From: Zantedeschia hybrid cultivar
Lineage: Eukaryota > Streptophyta > Magnoliopsida > Alismatales > Araceae
Length of the DNA stretch: 64,000 nucleotides
Direction: 5' to 3'
Assembly: GCA_030544215.1 (NCBI GenBank)
Contig: JARZZO010000003.1
Location: 25,615,879-25,679,878, forward strand
Below, piece by piece: positions 1 to 9,849 of this stretch (within the stretch, counting starts at the first letter, position 1; the number at the start of each line of letters is the position of its first letter). The translations under genes were made by a program, and so were the position numbers. Below the pieces are notes generated by a model. The model saw nothing but the letters and a program-made list of their open reading frames with translations, did no database searches and was not told the DNA's origin.

Positions 1-1
1 T

Positions 2-1093
2 GAGCTTTGGAAGGTTATGGAAGGAGCTCATGCTGGAGTTTGTGGTAGCCATGTTAATGGACAAATGCTAGCAAAGAAGATCCATAGACAAGGATTTTAT
101 TGGCCAACCATGGAAGAAGACTGTGTAGGATATGCCCGTAGGTGTGCTAAGTGCCAACTTTACACCGACAAAATTCATTCTCCTGCATCTTCACTCCATC
201 CTGTTTCCTCCCCATGGCCTTTCTCCATGTGGGCTTTCGATATCACTGGACCCCTTGGCAATCCTGATTCCGGCATCAAGCAAAAGTCTTTCATCCTCAC
301 GGCAACGGACAACTTCACCAAGTGGGCAGAAGCTGAAGTATACACGGAAGTCAAAGCATCAACCGTCTGCAAGTTCATCATGAGGAATATCATCACCAGA
401 TTTGAAATCCCAAGCACTATCGTCACCGACAATGGACCACAGTTCGTGTCACAAGAATTGAAAGACCTCTGCAACAGGTACAAAATTACATTGCATCATT
501 CGTCTCCTTATTATATGCAAGGCAATGGCCAAGCAGAGACAACTAACAAGACTTTGATAAAAATCATCAAAAAGACGTGCAAATCTAACAAATTCACGGA
601 CTGGCCAGAAAAATTGATTGAGGCACTATGGGCCTACCGAACTTCAATCCGCATGCCTACTAGGAAAACTCCTTATTCCTTAACATTTGGAATGGAGGCG
701 GTAGTTCCATACGAGACCCTTATACCGTCATTAAGAGTACAATTGAATAAGGAATTTTTCATTGATGAACACCGTTCAACACTCCTTGCTCAATTGGAAC
801 TCTTAGACGAGAAAAGATGGTCAGCCGCTAATCATGCAAGAGTTTATCAAAATAGACTAGCACGTTTTTATCAAAAGAAAGTCATTGAACGTAAGTTCAA
901 AGTTGGTCAAATGGTCGTCAAAATGATTTTTGTAAAGCCTGGTGGTCCACGCTCTAAGCCCCAACTCAACTGGGAAGGACCTTATGTTATATCACATGCT
1001 TTTCCTGGTAACGCTTACCGTCTGGTTAATGCAGAAGGAGAAGAGCTAACTCACCCCTGGAACGGTTTGCATCTGAAGAAATACTACCCTTAG
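2..1093 (+). CDS. Ty3/gypsy integrase, C-terminal part of pol polyprotein (5' partial)
   Basis: The frame is open from the window edge, so the first methionine in it is not a real start. It encodes retroelement integrase, which inserts reverse-transcribed DNA into nuclear DNA. The HHCC zinc-binding segment is seen as H-A-G-V-C-G-S-H with a downstream CAKC. The catalytic core shows D in the motif AFDITGP, the second D in VTDNGPQF and the glutamate in NGQAETTNKT, so the DDE triad is complete. The C-terminal domain ends in the WEGPYVI region typical of plant gypsy integrases. No chromodomain follows, which agrees with a non-chromovirus (Tat/Athila) element. No internal stops are seen, so this copy may be fairly young. 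The stop is the TAG at 1091-1093. Confidence 0.93.
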   Translation, partial: ELWKVMEGAHAGVCGSHVNGQMLAKKIHRQGFYWPTMEEDCVGYARRCAKCQLYTDKIHSPASSLHPVSSPWPFSMWAFDITGPLGNPDSGIKQKSFILTATDNFTKWAEAEVYTEVKASTVCKFIMRNIITRFEIPSTIVTDNGPQFVSQELKDLCNRYKITLHHSSPYYMQGNGQAETTNKTLIKIIKKTCKSNKFTDWPEKLIEALWAYRTSIRMPTRKTPYSLTFGMEAVVPYETLIPSLRVQLNKEFFIDEHRSTLLAQLELLDEKRWSAANHARVYQNRLARFYQKKVIERKFKVGQMVVKMIFVKPGGPRSKPQLNWEGPYVISHAFPGNAYRLVNAEGEELTHPWNGLHLKKYYP

Positions 1094-2327
1094 GTTAAAG
1101 AGTCGATCAGCATGGTGCAAAGACCAGTGGAATCAGAAAATTTATAAACTCAAATTTCCGTATCAGTCTGGATAGTTTAATTCCAAACACATTACTACAC
1201 ACACTGGCACGTTTGATTCGTGAGTAACAAGAGATGCCAAGTCCTAAGGAATACCGAAAGCTTGACTGAAAGTGTAAAGTACAAATCATTCTTTTTAAGC
1301 AAAATTCTGTTTTTTTACACTCGGCCCATGATCTCGGAACGAGGCTTAGAATAGACTACTAAGAATACCCGCCATCTTAGTAGGAGGCCGTCATAAAAAA
1401 ATGGGGGAGATCTGTCCCAAAGAAAAGAAAAGAAAAGCAAAGCAAAAGGCAAAAGCCAAACATCAAATCAAAAGGCCATCACATTACAAACGTTACATCA
1501 AGGCCATGAAATGAAATAAAAGGGAACGCAAGGTCGATAAATACCCCGGAAAGAAAATGACCGAACCCCAACGGATATAAGGGTAGGAAAGGAACATCTT
1601 TTTAGGTCTCCGGAACCTTCTCATGGGCTTTCTAAACCAATTCTTCCTTCCTTTCTAAAGAGGCGTACTCCAAACTTAAGGAATAGCCTAGATTGACTAA
1701 AGGATCAAATCATCAAATGAGATCACGAATGAAAACACAAGTTCAAACACAATGGGTTTAAGTTAAATTATTGAAGAACAATTCGGGAATTAAGTTAATA
1801 AATGAATATGATCTTTTGATCTGAGTACCATGCTGGTCTTTTAGTTTACACCATATTTTAAAATCCAAAAAAATACATATTTCAAAATCAAAAAAATACA
1901 TATCCCAAAATCCAAAAAAAGACACATATTTCAAAAATTCAAAAAAAAGAGTACATATTTCAAAACCCAAACAAAAATGAATATTTCAAAACAACAAAAA
2001 TATTTCAATTTGCTTATTGCATCTAGCATGCTTCATTCCTCTTATTTTCAGTGAGCATCTGTCTGCTTGTATGTTACATTTTTCTTACAGTTCGATTACC
2101 TTTGTTAATAAAGGCTATGCCCCTTGACTCTTCCACTAAGAAAAAGATTGATTGACCATTCACCTGGTCAGGCAAGGGACTAAGCCTAAACAGATGCTTA
2201 ACCTGTTTGTTAAGTGACTTACAGGACGCAAGGCAAACACATGGAACACAAAGGCAAAAGTTTTGTATATATATCAAAAGTGTTATGTACATGATACACA
2301 GAAAAAAAAGCCAAAATACATGAGCCC
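1094..2327. other. Retrotransposon 3' untranslated spacer, A-rich with short tandem repeats
   Basis: No gene is seen. An A-rich purine run ending in GGGGGAGA at about 1394-1411 resembles a polypurine tract. From about 1850 to 1995 a degenerate unit of roughly 25 bases containing AAAATACATATTTC repeats about five times. The spacer ends where the antisense plant-mobile-domain gene ends at 2328. Confidence 0.6.
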
Positions 2328-4750
2328 TCAAGGCTGGCTCTCCCCTCCCCCCTCATCAAGCTGACTCTGAGCCTCGTCAGGCGCATCTGGTGCTGGTCCT
2401 CGGCTAGGAAGTGGAGGTGGTCCCATCGCACTCGGCCCTGCCTGGCCGAACGACATGGCGACGCTAGCAGTGAAAGCGCTCACCAAACCACGATCAATAG
2501 CCCGCTGGCGGGCTCGCTGGTACCTCTCCTCCACCATCTTGCACTCGTGCTCAGCCACCGAGAGGCGACCCTGAAGACTCTCCAGGCGAAGGCGGTCGCG
2601 GTCTCTCTCCTCAGTCAGGATCTCCAGGCGAACCTGGAGACGTGCAAGATCCCCGGTGGAGAGACAAGCCACATGTTCCTCCTAGGCTTGGATTCGTGCA
2701 GCATCAGCCTCAGCACGAGCAGCCGCTGCGCGAGAATGCTCCAGCTCCGCTTCAGCCCTCTGAAGGGCCTCCTGAAGCTCAGCAACCTGCAGAAGGAGAT
2801 ATTGTTAGTCCAAAGCAACTAAGCAATCAAAATCAAATCCCGGAGTCAAAAAGATAGAACTTACCCTAGCAGCTCGGTCCTCCTCTGCAAGGGTAGCCCG
2901 GTGGATGGCAGAGGTGAGCTGGCTTTGGAGGTCAGCCAGAGCAGCCTCGTGAGCAGCAGACGGGTAGGAGGATGATGAAGCTACATGAGAAGGGGGAGCC
3001 GCCTGGGTGTAGACTGCTCGCTACACCAAAAGACAATCATTAGCGGATAATCATCAAACAAATTAATTAACTAAAACGTTCATTCATATTCATGCATGTA
3101 TACCAGGTCAAACAGCTCCTTTTGGACCTGCTCTAACTGGGCCTCCGCATCATGTAGGCGGGCCCGGAGGTCGATGATCACGGCATCTCGTGCATCCTGC
3201 ATACCACATACATACATTCATTCACAAATATAAATTAAGATAATAATGAAACGAAAGACACATGAATGCATACTCACATCGAGTGGTCAGAGGAGCCGAA
3301 GCTGATCGGCGTAGTGGGCCCAGTACTGCTGGAGGTAGGCCTCGCTACTCTCCGCCTGGGACTCCACCCTGACGCTGCGGCGGTGCCAATCCTCGTACTG
3401 CTCCGGGAACTTGGCACGCCAATCGGTGGGGGCTTGCTTCCCCCTCATGCTCCGTCCGACGCCCTCCGGGACCTCCTCGTCTATCCACTCCTGGTGGAGG
3501 CCCAGCGTCCTCATCACGAGCCGCAGGCGGAGGGGCTCGATCTCGTTCAGGCAGTGCAGCCACATCTGCCTGCCGAACCGCCTCTGGCCAGCCGTCATCC
3601 ACGGCTAACCCTCCTCGCCCATACCGAGGTACGGGCGCCAGATCACCTGCATATAAGTTAGATGCATTCATATAAATAACTTGTATTTAATGAACAAAAT
3701 TGAACAAGTCAAACTCACCAGTAACTCGGGGTAGTCAAGAAACTGACGGCGGAGGGCCGTCAGCTGGTGGTGCTGGGGTGCTGTGTCCACGATTGGCTGC
3801 CAACGGCAGGCCAACGGGACAGCACCAGGTCGTACTATCTGCGCTCGGCCGAGCGGGAAGTAGTAATAGCTCCACACCTGCATACATGAACATATAGGTT
3901 AGAAAAAATTATTTCATTACATTGCATATCATAAACAAACAATAAAACAATTTAATACCTGAAGGAACGGCGAGAAGCAGCTGATAGTGGTCTCACAGTC
4001 AGGCATGACCGCGGACAGGTCTGCGAACAGGTGGGCCAGAAGGGCCGCACCCCATGCATACTCTCCTAACCTGTCTAAGTCATCTAACAAATACAAGAAT
4101 CTACAATAAATGTGGTCGCCCTTCGTACCGAAGAGCAACCGACCAAAGAAAAAGACTAAAAAGACCCTAAGCTGCCTATCTACCTCCTCCTCCTGACTAG
4201 GGTCGCTGCAGTACACAAGGGAGGATGACTCTGCTAATCTATCCATGAACTCCTCCCGGGTCTCATCCGACCGACGCCGGGGCTCATCTAATCCTAGGGC
4301 AGCCTCTACCTCTACCCTAGGGACCATCCTAGACTCTCTACCCAAGCTAGACACCTCTATTCCTAGCAATGCCTCTGCCAACCCTTGGTAGTTGGGGTAA
4401 GTCACCCCACTTACCGGTCGGCCCTCTACCCTGAGGCCAGTGATCCTGGCCACATCCTCTAGGGTTGGGACTATATGGCCCCACGACATTAGGAAAGCCC
4501 GGCTTTCCGCATGCCACCTCTCCCGTAGCGCCTGCAGGAGGACTAGATCGAGGCAAAATGGCTTAATATCTAGAACCTCGCCGAATCCCATCCGGCGCAG
4601 GCGCGCCTTCTGGAAATCCGGGAGCCCTCTATATGCTCCTATCACTAAATCCCAGCTGATTCTCGCTCTCATTGCCCCCAGCAAATGAAAACAAAGAATT
4701 GCATCAGTTAATGAACATAAAAAAAAACAGATCAAAATGTTTCTGAATTG

Positions 4751-4905
4751 AAAGGCGTCGAGTCCCATGGACGCCTATTGAAAGGCGTCCACATGTCCTG
4801 ACGCGACTTGGAGCATTTTCTATCTAATTAAAAATTGGGAATTTTGCCTGAATGGCGTCAGACCAGGGCGACGCCATTTGAAATGCGTCACCTGGTCTGG
4901 ACGCC
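4751..4905. repeat. GGCGTC-N10-GACGC dyads, cluster 1 (four copies at 30-bp steps)
   Basis: Copies start (AAAGGCGTC or variant) at 4751, 4781, 4851 and 4881. Each has GGCGTC or TGCGTC, exactly 10 unrelated bases, then GACGCC or GACGCG. The members of each pair are exactly 30 bp apart. The third copy has perfect 9-base arms (AATGGCGTC and its complement). They lie immediately upstream of the PMD ATG at 4672, probably in its first intron or leader. Confidence 0.85.
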
Positions 4906-4986
4906 TTTCAAGGCCCGATTCCGGGTTCTTGAAGAACCCCTTTCTTCCCTCCTTTTCTCACTCCCTTCAAACTACATAAAGCTTAC

Positions 4987-5175
4987 CACATGGAGGTCGC
5001 CCTCCCCTTCTTCTTCCATGGCCACTGGCGTCGGAGGAGCCTCCTCCTCCTCCAAGAAAGCCGCCACCTCGGCGAGTTCGGCCGGCACTTCCTCGTTAGT
5101 TTCTTCCACGGGAGCCGCCGTTCGTCGCCTCTTTGCTAGGGCCTTGGTCTTGCAGGATCCCTCGCCGCGCTCCAT
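4987..5175 (-). CDS. Possible first exon of the antisense PMD gene (basic then acidic peptide)
   Basis: An ATG at 5175 opens 63 codons that end at a good splice donor (GTG then GTAAGC at 4986-4981). The peptide has a basic patch (KRRR) followed by a Glu/Ala-rich stretch, compatible with a nuclear protein leader. It lies just upstream of the PMD exon on the same strand, and four copies of the GGCGTC dyad fall in the presumed intron. No acceptor of the right phase is obvious before 4672, so it could instead be a short separate ORF. Confidence 0.35.
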
Positions 5176-5316
5176 GGAGTTTGAGAGAGAGAGTTTTGAA
5201 GGGGAATGGAGAAGATCGCCGGAGGGTCACCGGAGAGGAGAGCTTGAGGAGAGAGGAAACTTTTGGGAAAGTGAGGAAGAAGAGGGGGCCTTCGCAGGTT
5301 CTGTTTGAAAAGGTTG

Positions 5317-5665
5317 AAAGGCGTCGCAGTACAGCGACGCTTTTTATGGCGCATAAATTGAGGCGGCAAGGCCAACTGTTTAAAATTGAGTGAAAGGCGT
5401 CCACACAAGACAACGCGTTTCAGGTTACCGCCAATTCTGGTCAGAACTGTACAAGGCATGATTATAAAAGGCGTCCACCCATGCAGACGCATTTCAGGAG
5501 ATTAATCACAGAGTTGATGGCGGAGTTCTGAAAAAAGTAAGAGAGAGAGTTGAAAGGCGTCTGGGATAGTAGACGCGGTTTAAGCTTAAATCGGGATTTT
5601 GAGGATTATTGTCTAATTTTTGGAAAATGAATTATCTTTTAAAGGCGTCTTTCTGAGTGGATGCG
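5317..5665. repeat. GGCGTC-N10-GACGC dyads, cluster 2 (five copies)
   Basis: Copies start at 5317, 5393, 5467, 5553 and 5641, spaced 74-88 bp. All keep AAAGGCGTC, a 10-base spacer of unrelated sequence, and a right arm GACGC (AACGC or GATGC in two copies) followed by T-rich sequence. The cluster lies upstream of the ATG at 5175 and downstream of the DUF7745-like gene end at 5864, that is, between the two antisense genes. Confidence 0.85.
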
Positions 5666-5863
5666 TTTTGGATTTAGTAAACCCGAACTGTTATATTTTA
5701 AGGAAAAATCCAATTTTCGAAAAATCATGGACACATCACAGGAAGTTAAGGAAGGGTTTCAAGGCATGAAAAATGACTCTTTATTCAATGAAATATTTTA
5801 TTACATCAGGAAAAAAAAAAGAAAAGGGAGCATTTAAGGAAGAAGTTCATGAAGTGCTTGAAG

Positions 5864-7208
5864 CTATGGAAATTTCAATCCTCCATCTCTATTTTTAGAG
5901 GACTTTACACGATAACTAAAGCCAAGGTTCCACAAAGTAGAAATAAGTTCTGTAGCTTCATAGTCCTCATCGGATTCCAACGTTCGCCTCTTGATCGGAG
6001 ATGTATGAGAGAACTCGGGGAATTCATTGCGAGACAAGCTGAGTTGAGGGAAGCATCGGTGAGGGTTGTACAGCACAAACTCAGTGGCCCCGATCAATTT
6101 AAGCTCTGCACCAGATGCGCGGCGCATTCTAATGGGCTTTCCAACAAGGGCAAGTGGAGAAAAGTCAAACCCGTTCGACGACATGCATCTCAGATACTCC
6201 CTCCAGTCGGCCCGGGTCTTGAGCTTTGGTACTTTGTTGATCATCCGCTCGTTGAACTTCACGATGTTGGAGATGTGGTGGATCAGGCTGTTCAAGTAGA
6301 TTTAAGACGGTCTTGCTGACATCCTCGTGCAATGCTCGAATTTGAAGTGTAGCTCGACCCACAAAGCGAAGAGTAACATGCACCCGTAAGGAGGACGACC
6401 CGTGGACGCCGCAGAGAGCCCACTGTAGAGGTAAGCCAAGATCGCAACGCTAATGGATTTCCCCTCGAAGATCGCGCAGGTCACGCTGACTTGATCATCT
6501 TCCAAGATGTTGTCTTGCGCGGGAAAGAACAGAGCCCCGGCAAGGCACGTGACGAAAGCTTTCGTCACATCTTCAGCTTCATCCTCCCTTAGATCATCGA
6601 TCTCATACAAAGTCCATTCAGCGAGCTTTGCAAGGTTGATCCCTCTATTAGTAAGGCATCCTTTAGCCTCTGAGGGATCCTTCATGATTGACGTCAACAG
6701 TTGTTGACCGGTGATCCTTTCCCGCGTCAAAGCCATCTTGTCCTTGATCTTTGGAAGACCCAATAAAAGCTCCGCCTCCTCTAAAAGGATAGTGCACTCG
6801 AAATCCAGGAAAAATAAAGTGTGGGTCTGAGGATGCCACTGCTCAATTAAGGCACCCATGGCCGTCCAATCCACGTTCGAGCTCTTGTAGTGTTTAGTAT
6901 GCACCACCAAATCTTGAAGATTCCACTTGGAGATGAAGGCTTGCATGGAAAGCTTAGGACTTTTAGCGAGTTTTCGAATCCAAGGGAGAGAAGTGAATCT
7001 CCTCGGACCGGGAAACATGGGATATGTCTGAAAGATAAAAGAAAGGATCAATTGGAGAACTTGAAGAACATGGAGGAGATTGAAGAAGAAGAATTGAAGG
7101 AAAGCTAATTCAACTTACTTGGAGGTTGGGATCCCTTCCAATAAGGTGATTCTTCACATCGGAGATCTTCTCCAGCGACCTCTTCATCCTTTTGTTTGAA
7201 GAACTCAT
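5864..7208 (-). pseudogene. Antisense DUF7745-like gene inside the retrotransposon, two exons, one premature stop
   Basis: Exon 1 runs from the ATG at 7208 to 7119 (30 codons, basic, ending CAA before GTAAGT). Exon 2 starts at 7027 after a TTTCAG acceptor and runs in the same frame to the stop at 5864. A single in-frame TAA at 6299-6301 splits exon 2; the downstream frame is unchanged and open for 142 more codons. The region around QWHPQTHTLFF, CTILLEEAELLLGLP and the following helices matches what I know as the plant DUF7745 domain, which often occurs in retroelement-linked proteins distantly like PMD. The function is unknown. A minus-strand TATA box (TCTATATAAA, 7350-7341) lies about 130 bp before the ATG, and two GGCGTC dyads lie upstream of that. 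The family call comes from memory of conserved segments. Confidence 0.65.
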
Positions 7209-7340
7209 CCTATTTTCGAATGTCTTCCTTCTTCAAACTTGAAAACCTTGAAAACCTTGGAAAACTCTTGAACCTTGAAGAAAAACTCAACCTTGGATCT
7301 CTAGATTGTAGTAGGATTGTTTGGAAACAAGTTAATGATG

Positions 7341-7350
7341 TTTATATAGA
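7341..7350 (-). promoter_or_regulatory. TATA box of the antisense DUF7745-like gene
   Basis: The minus strand reads TCTATATAAA here, about 133 bp upstream of the ATG at 7208. This is a normal distance for a plant promoter with a leader of roughly 100 bases. Two dyad motifs at 7455 and 7493 lie about 105-180 bp further upstream. Confidence 0.6.
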
Positions 7351-7454
7351 GGAAATTGCGATCCTAGGAAGACTTTTCCGGATTGGAAAAGGGATGAGCA
7401 TTGGAAGAGTTGGAATCCAGTTTGGAATCAGCCAAAACCTATTTCTGCGACTTA

Positions 7455-7517
7455 AAAGGCGTCGTGGAACAGGGACGCATTTTATATGGTTAAAGGGCAT
7501 CGGCACGACACGACGCG
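7455..7517. repeat. GGCGTC-N10-GACGC dyads, cluster 3 (two copies)
   Basis: One copy starts at 7455 (AAAGGCGTC, 10 bases, GACGCA). A second starts at 7493 with a changed left arm (GGCATC at 7496-7501, 10 bases, GACGCG at 7512). They sit upstream of the TATA box of the antisense DUF7745-like gene. Confidence 0.8.
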
Positions 7518-8731
7518 TTTCAAGCTTTCTGTCATTTTCCCATGCTTAATTAAACACTTGTTTGAAATTACTAATGATTTTTGAGTGCAGGAAAATCAGG
7601 AAAATTCAAAGATCCCACTGTGAGAGTTTAGGAAGTCCCGACCGTGGCTAAAAAGACGGTTATTTCTACCCTTATACTATTTCATGTAAATCATTTGCAT
7701 TAACTATATGTTAAATATTTATTAGATTATGTCAAGGACCTTGTGGTTTTGATGAAACTGGAATTTGAGTTCCCCTACAACAAAAACATTGATAATTCCA
7801 GAGAATTCTTAATCGCACGGATAGGCCGTTGGATTGTTAATTAGTAGGGATGATGGTTCCACTTTTGTGAAACGGTGCGTGGATAAACGAGCTTCAGCTT
7901 AGCACTGAATTACAAGAATTGGTGTCTTGACTCATTAATGACAATTTAACAACATTATTCTTGATTAATTTATATTTTATTCGACTTTATATTTTTTCTT
8001 TTAGCCCAGCATACATCATATAGGACTTTGGAATCACTGTGATAAGGATTAATTATTGATTAAGTTTCAGACCATTAAATCAAATAACTCCAACATGATA
8101 TGAAATATTCCATTCTGAATTGAGTATCTTGATTATCTTTGAGGTTCGCTTGAAGATATCCTTGGAATTCTATCATTTCTTGGATTCTTTATCCAATATT
8201 TCTTATTTTCTTTTAAGATCCATCATGGCTACAGCACGTCCACATTGGCTGGCAATCGCTCCCTATGATGAAACCTGCAGTGTCTACGACCTAAGGTACT
8301 TCCCACTCCAAGGAGGTTGATCGACTTCTTTTTATTTTCTTGTCTACTTCATCCAGACATGATTGATTCCATTGATCTCCTTGAGCTATCTTCATCGATG
8401 ATCTTGAGAAAAATTCCAATCATGTGATGTTGAGAGCGTGTCTCATCACACCTTAGCATCACCTTTTCAGTAGATACCATTTCATTTCACTCCCTTGCAA
8501 AGACGATGCCAAGGTGAGGCAGCTGTAGACACGCTAATTTTGACATCATTTCGAGTAAATTTCATATCATATAATAATGCCTCAGAATGGTCTGATATTT
8601 AATCATTGGTTAATTTTTATTAATCCTTTTGAGTTAATTATCTAAATAGTGTCGGGTCAAATAGACATGATTTAAGTTAATTAATTAAATTGATTTTAAC
8701 TCAAATTTCAGTTAAAATATGAAGAAGTCTA

Positions 8732-9020
8732 AAAGACGTCGACTTGTGTAGACGCCATTTAGAGTTTGTTCCTATTTTGATATTTAAATTTAAATTTTAA
8801 TTAATTAATTAATTAGCTAAAAGACGTCTGCTAAGCACGACGCTATTTAGGTTTCCTAAGTCGTTTCTATCTCTTCCGGATGTTTATCCTTATCTTAATT
8901 AATCTAAAAGGCGTCTTTACAGGGCGACGCGTTTTATCTAATTACAGATAAAGATAAACTTTTTCCGGATGTTTATCCTTATCTTAATCAGTATGAAAGG
9001 CGTCTCCCATGGGCGACGCG
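8732..9020. repeat. GGCGTC-N10-GACGC dyads, cluster 4 (four copies in LTR U3)
   Basis: Copies start at 8732, 8820, 8907 and 8996, spaced 87-89 bp. The first two have GACGTC and the last two GGCGTC as left arm; all have a 10-base spacer and a GACGC right arm. In the last two, the flanks CTTATCTTAATTAATCT and CTAATTACAGATAAAGAT add further imperfect complementarity, so the dyad sits in a larger imperfect hairpin. Confidence 0.85.
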
Positions 9021-9125
9021 TTTTAGACTAATTACAGATAAAGATGAATTAATCTGTATTTATCCGTTGGTTTAGCTGGATAAACCTCAAAATTTCTTCA
9101 TGTAAATCCACAGATGTAAAGAAGT

Positions 9126-9135
9126 CTATAAATAC
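9126..9135 (+). promoter_or_regulatory. TATA box of the Tat-like element LTR
   Basis: CTATAAATAC is a strong plant TATA sequence and sits about 600 bp into the LTR. It is the expected core promoter for genomic RNA of the element. Confidence 0.6.
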
Positions 9136-9849
9136 CCTGTTTCTTGGACGAGTGACAGAGGGTGATGTTGAGTGATAATTAGCAATTATTTTGGTGGTGA
9201 TTAGAGCAAGGAAATTTTGAAGGCGACGTCCAAACGCTGAAGTACTGCTGCTTCCAAGAATCTTCATCCATCCTCTTCTCAAGACCAAGACTTCCCAGGG
9301 GCCATCCAGCTTAGCTTTCTTTTAATTGCTGCATATTTTCTCACATTTTTCATCCCATTAGTCTCACATTTTTCATCACATCACTCCATGCAACACACAC
9401 AACATTAGCATCATTTTCAAAACCTATTTGTTAAAGGGGTTTAAAAGACCATCCCAGCAAGTGAGTTTTCCTGTTTAGTTGCATGTTTAATTTTTTCTCT
9501 GAAATGGATACAACTTCTTCCTAAGTTCTCATCATTGTTCTTTATTTCTTTCTATTTCTTGCAAGGTACAAAGGAGAATCAAAGGGGAGGGAATCAACAA
9601 CAAACAACAAGGAATCTGGACGATCCTCAAAAACTCAATAGCAGCCAAAGCAAGAACAAAGACAAGAAAGGGCTCTCTTTCTTCAGCCGGCTGAAGGAGG
9701 GGAATCAAGAGCTCAACATCTCCTACATCCAAACAGGTAGGCGATCAAATCTTCTTTTGGAACTTTTTAGTCAAAAGTTTCTGGCGATCACATCACCTAG
9801 TTTCTTTTTTTTAATAGGTTTATTTTGCACTTAAACAACATAGTTTTTC

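Larger units (their letters stand above)
2328..5175 (-). pseudogene. Antisense plant mobile domain (PMD, aminotransferase-like/MAIL1 type) gene inside the retrotransposon
   Basis: Six exons can be read on the minus strand with GT/AG borders, all in phase 0 where checked: about 4672-3959, 3877-3719, 3646-3278, 3196-3104, 3020-2865 and 2786-2328. The first has the PMD signature: a helix-rich start, then GHIVPTLEDVARITGL and GRPVSG. The next two carry FPLGRAQIVRP and VIWRPYLGMG, where PMD proteins have similar blocks. The last three are heptad-rich and Ala/Glu/Arg-rich, suggesting a C-terminal coiled coil. PMD proteins (MAIN/MAIL1 family) act in the nucleus in silencing and meristem maintenance, and the domain is known to travel in transposons. 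Three in-frame stops break the copy: 3605-3607, 3287-3289 and 2682-2684. A small upstream ORF, 5175-4987, Lys/Arg- then Glu-rich and ending at a GTAAGC donor, may be a first exon; its join to 4672 is unproven. Confidence 0.72.
1..9840 (+). mobile_element. Ty3/gypsy LTR retrotransposon (Tat-like), 3' part with two antisense genes
   Basis: The window opens inside a Ty3/gypsy element. Visible in order are the end of pol (integrase), a purine-rich PPT-like run at about 1394-1411, a long 3' region, two minus-strand intron-containing genes, and a 3' LTR beginning TGTAGACACG at 8524. A very long 3' region after integrase, with an extra PPT-like run and antisense genes, is typical of the Tat group (Grande, Ogre, Retand); the lineage call rests on this layout plus integrase similarity and is inferred. 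The 5' LTR, gag, protease, reverse transcriptase and RNase H lie left of the window. The right end near 9840 is approximate, because minus-strand gag of another element begins immediately beyond it, which suggests this element inserted into that one. Confidence 0.75.
8524..9840 (+). repeat. 3' LTR of the Tat-like element
   Basis: The LTR begins TGTAGACACGCTAATTTTG at 8524, after a purine-rich stretch, and ends near ACA at 9838-9840. The 5' copy is outside the window, so both limits are inferred. A plus-strand TATA box CTATAAATAC lies at 9126-9135. Four dyads (starts 8732, 8820, 8907, 8996) lie in the U3 part, about 105-395 bp upstream of the TATA box. The last two sit in an approximately 89-bp tandem duplication whose flanks are nearly identical while the 10-base spacers differ. 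Confidence 0.6.

Noticed and set aside
4835..5308. 157-residue plus-strand ORF
   Set aside because: It overlaps the better-supported minus-strand leader exon, is low complexity, and has no recognised domain; it is probably a shadow of the antisense gene.
4751..9020. CRISPR-like look of the repeated GGCGTC dyads (conserved repeat, variable spacer)
   Set aside because: The conserved arms are only 6-9 bases, the spacers are 10 bases and the copies are irregularly dispersed in a plant retrotransposon. A CRISPR array is bacterial or archaeal with 23-37-base repeats and spacers of about 30 bases.
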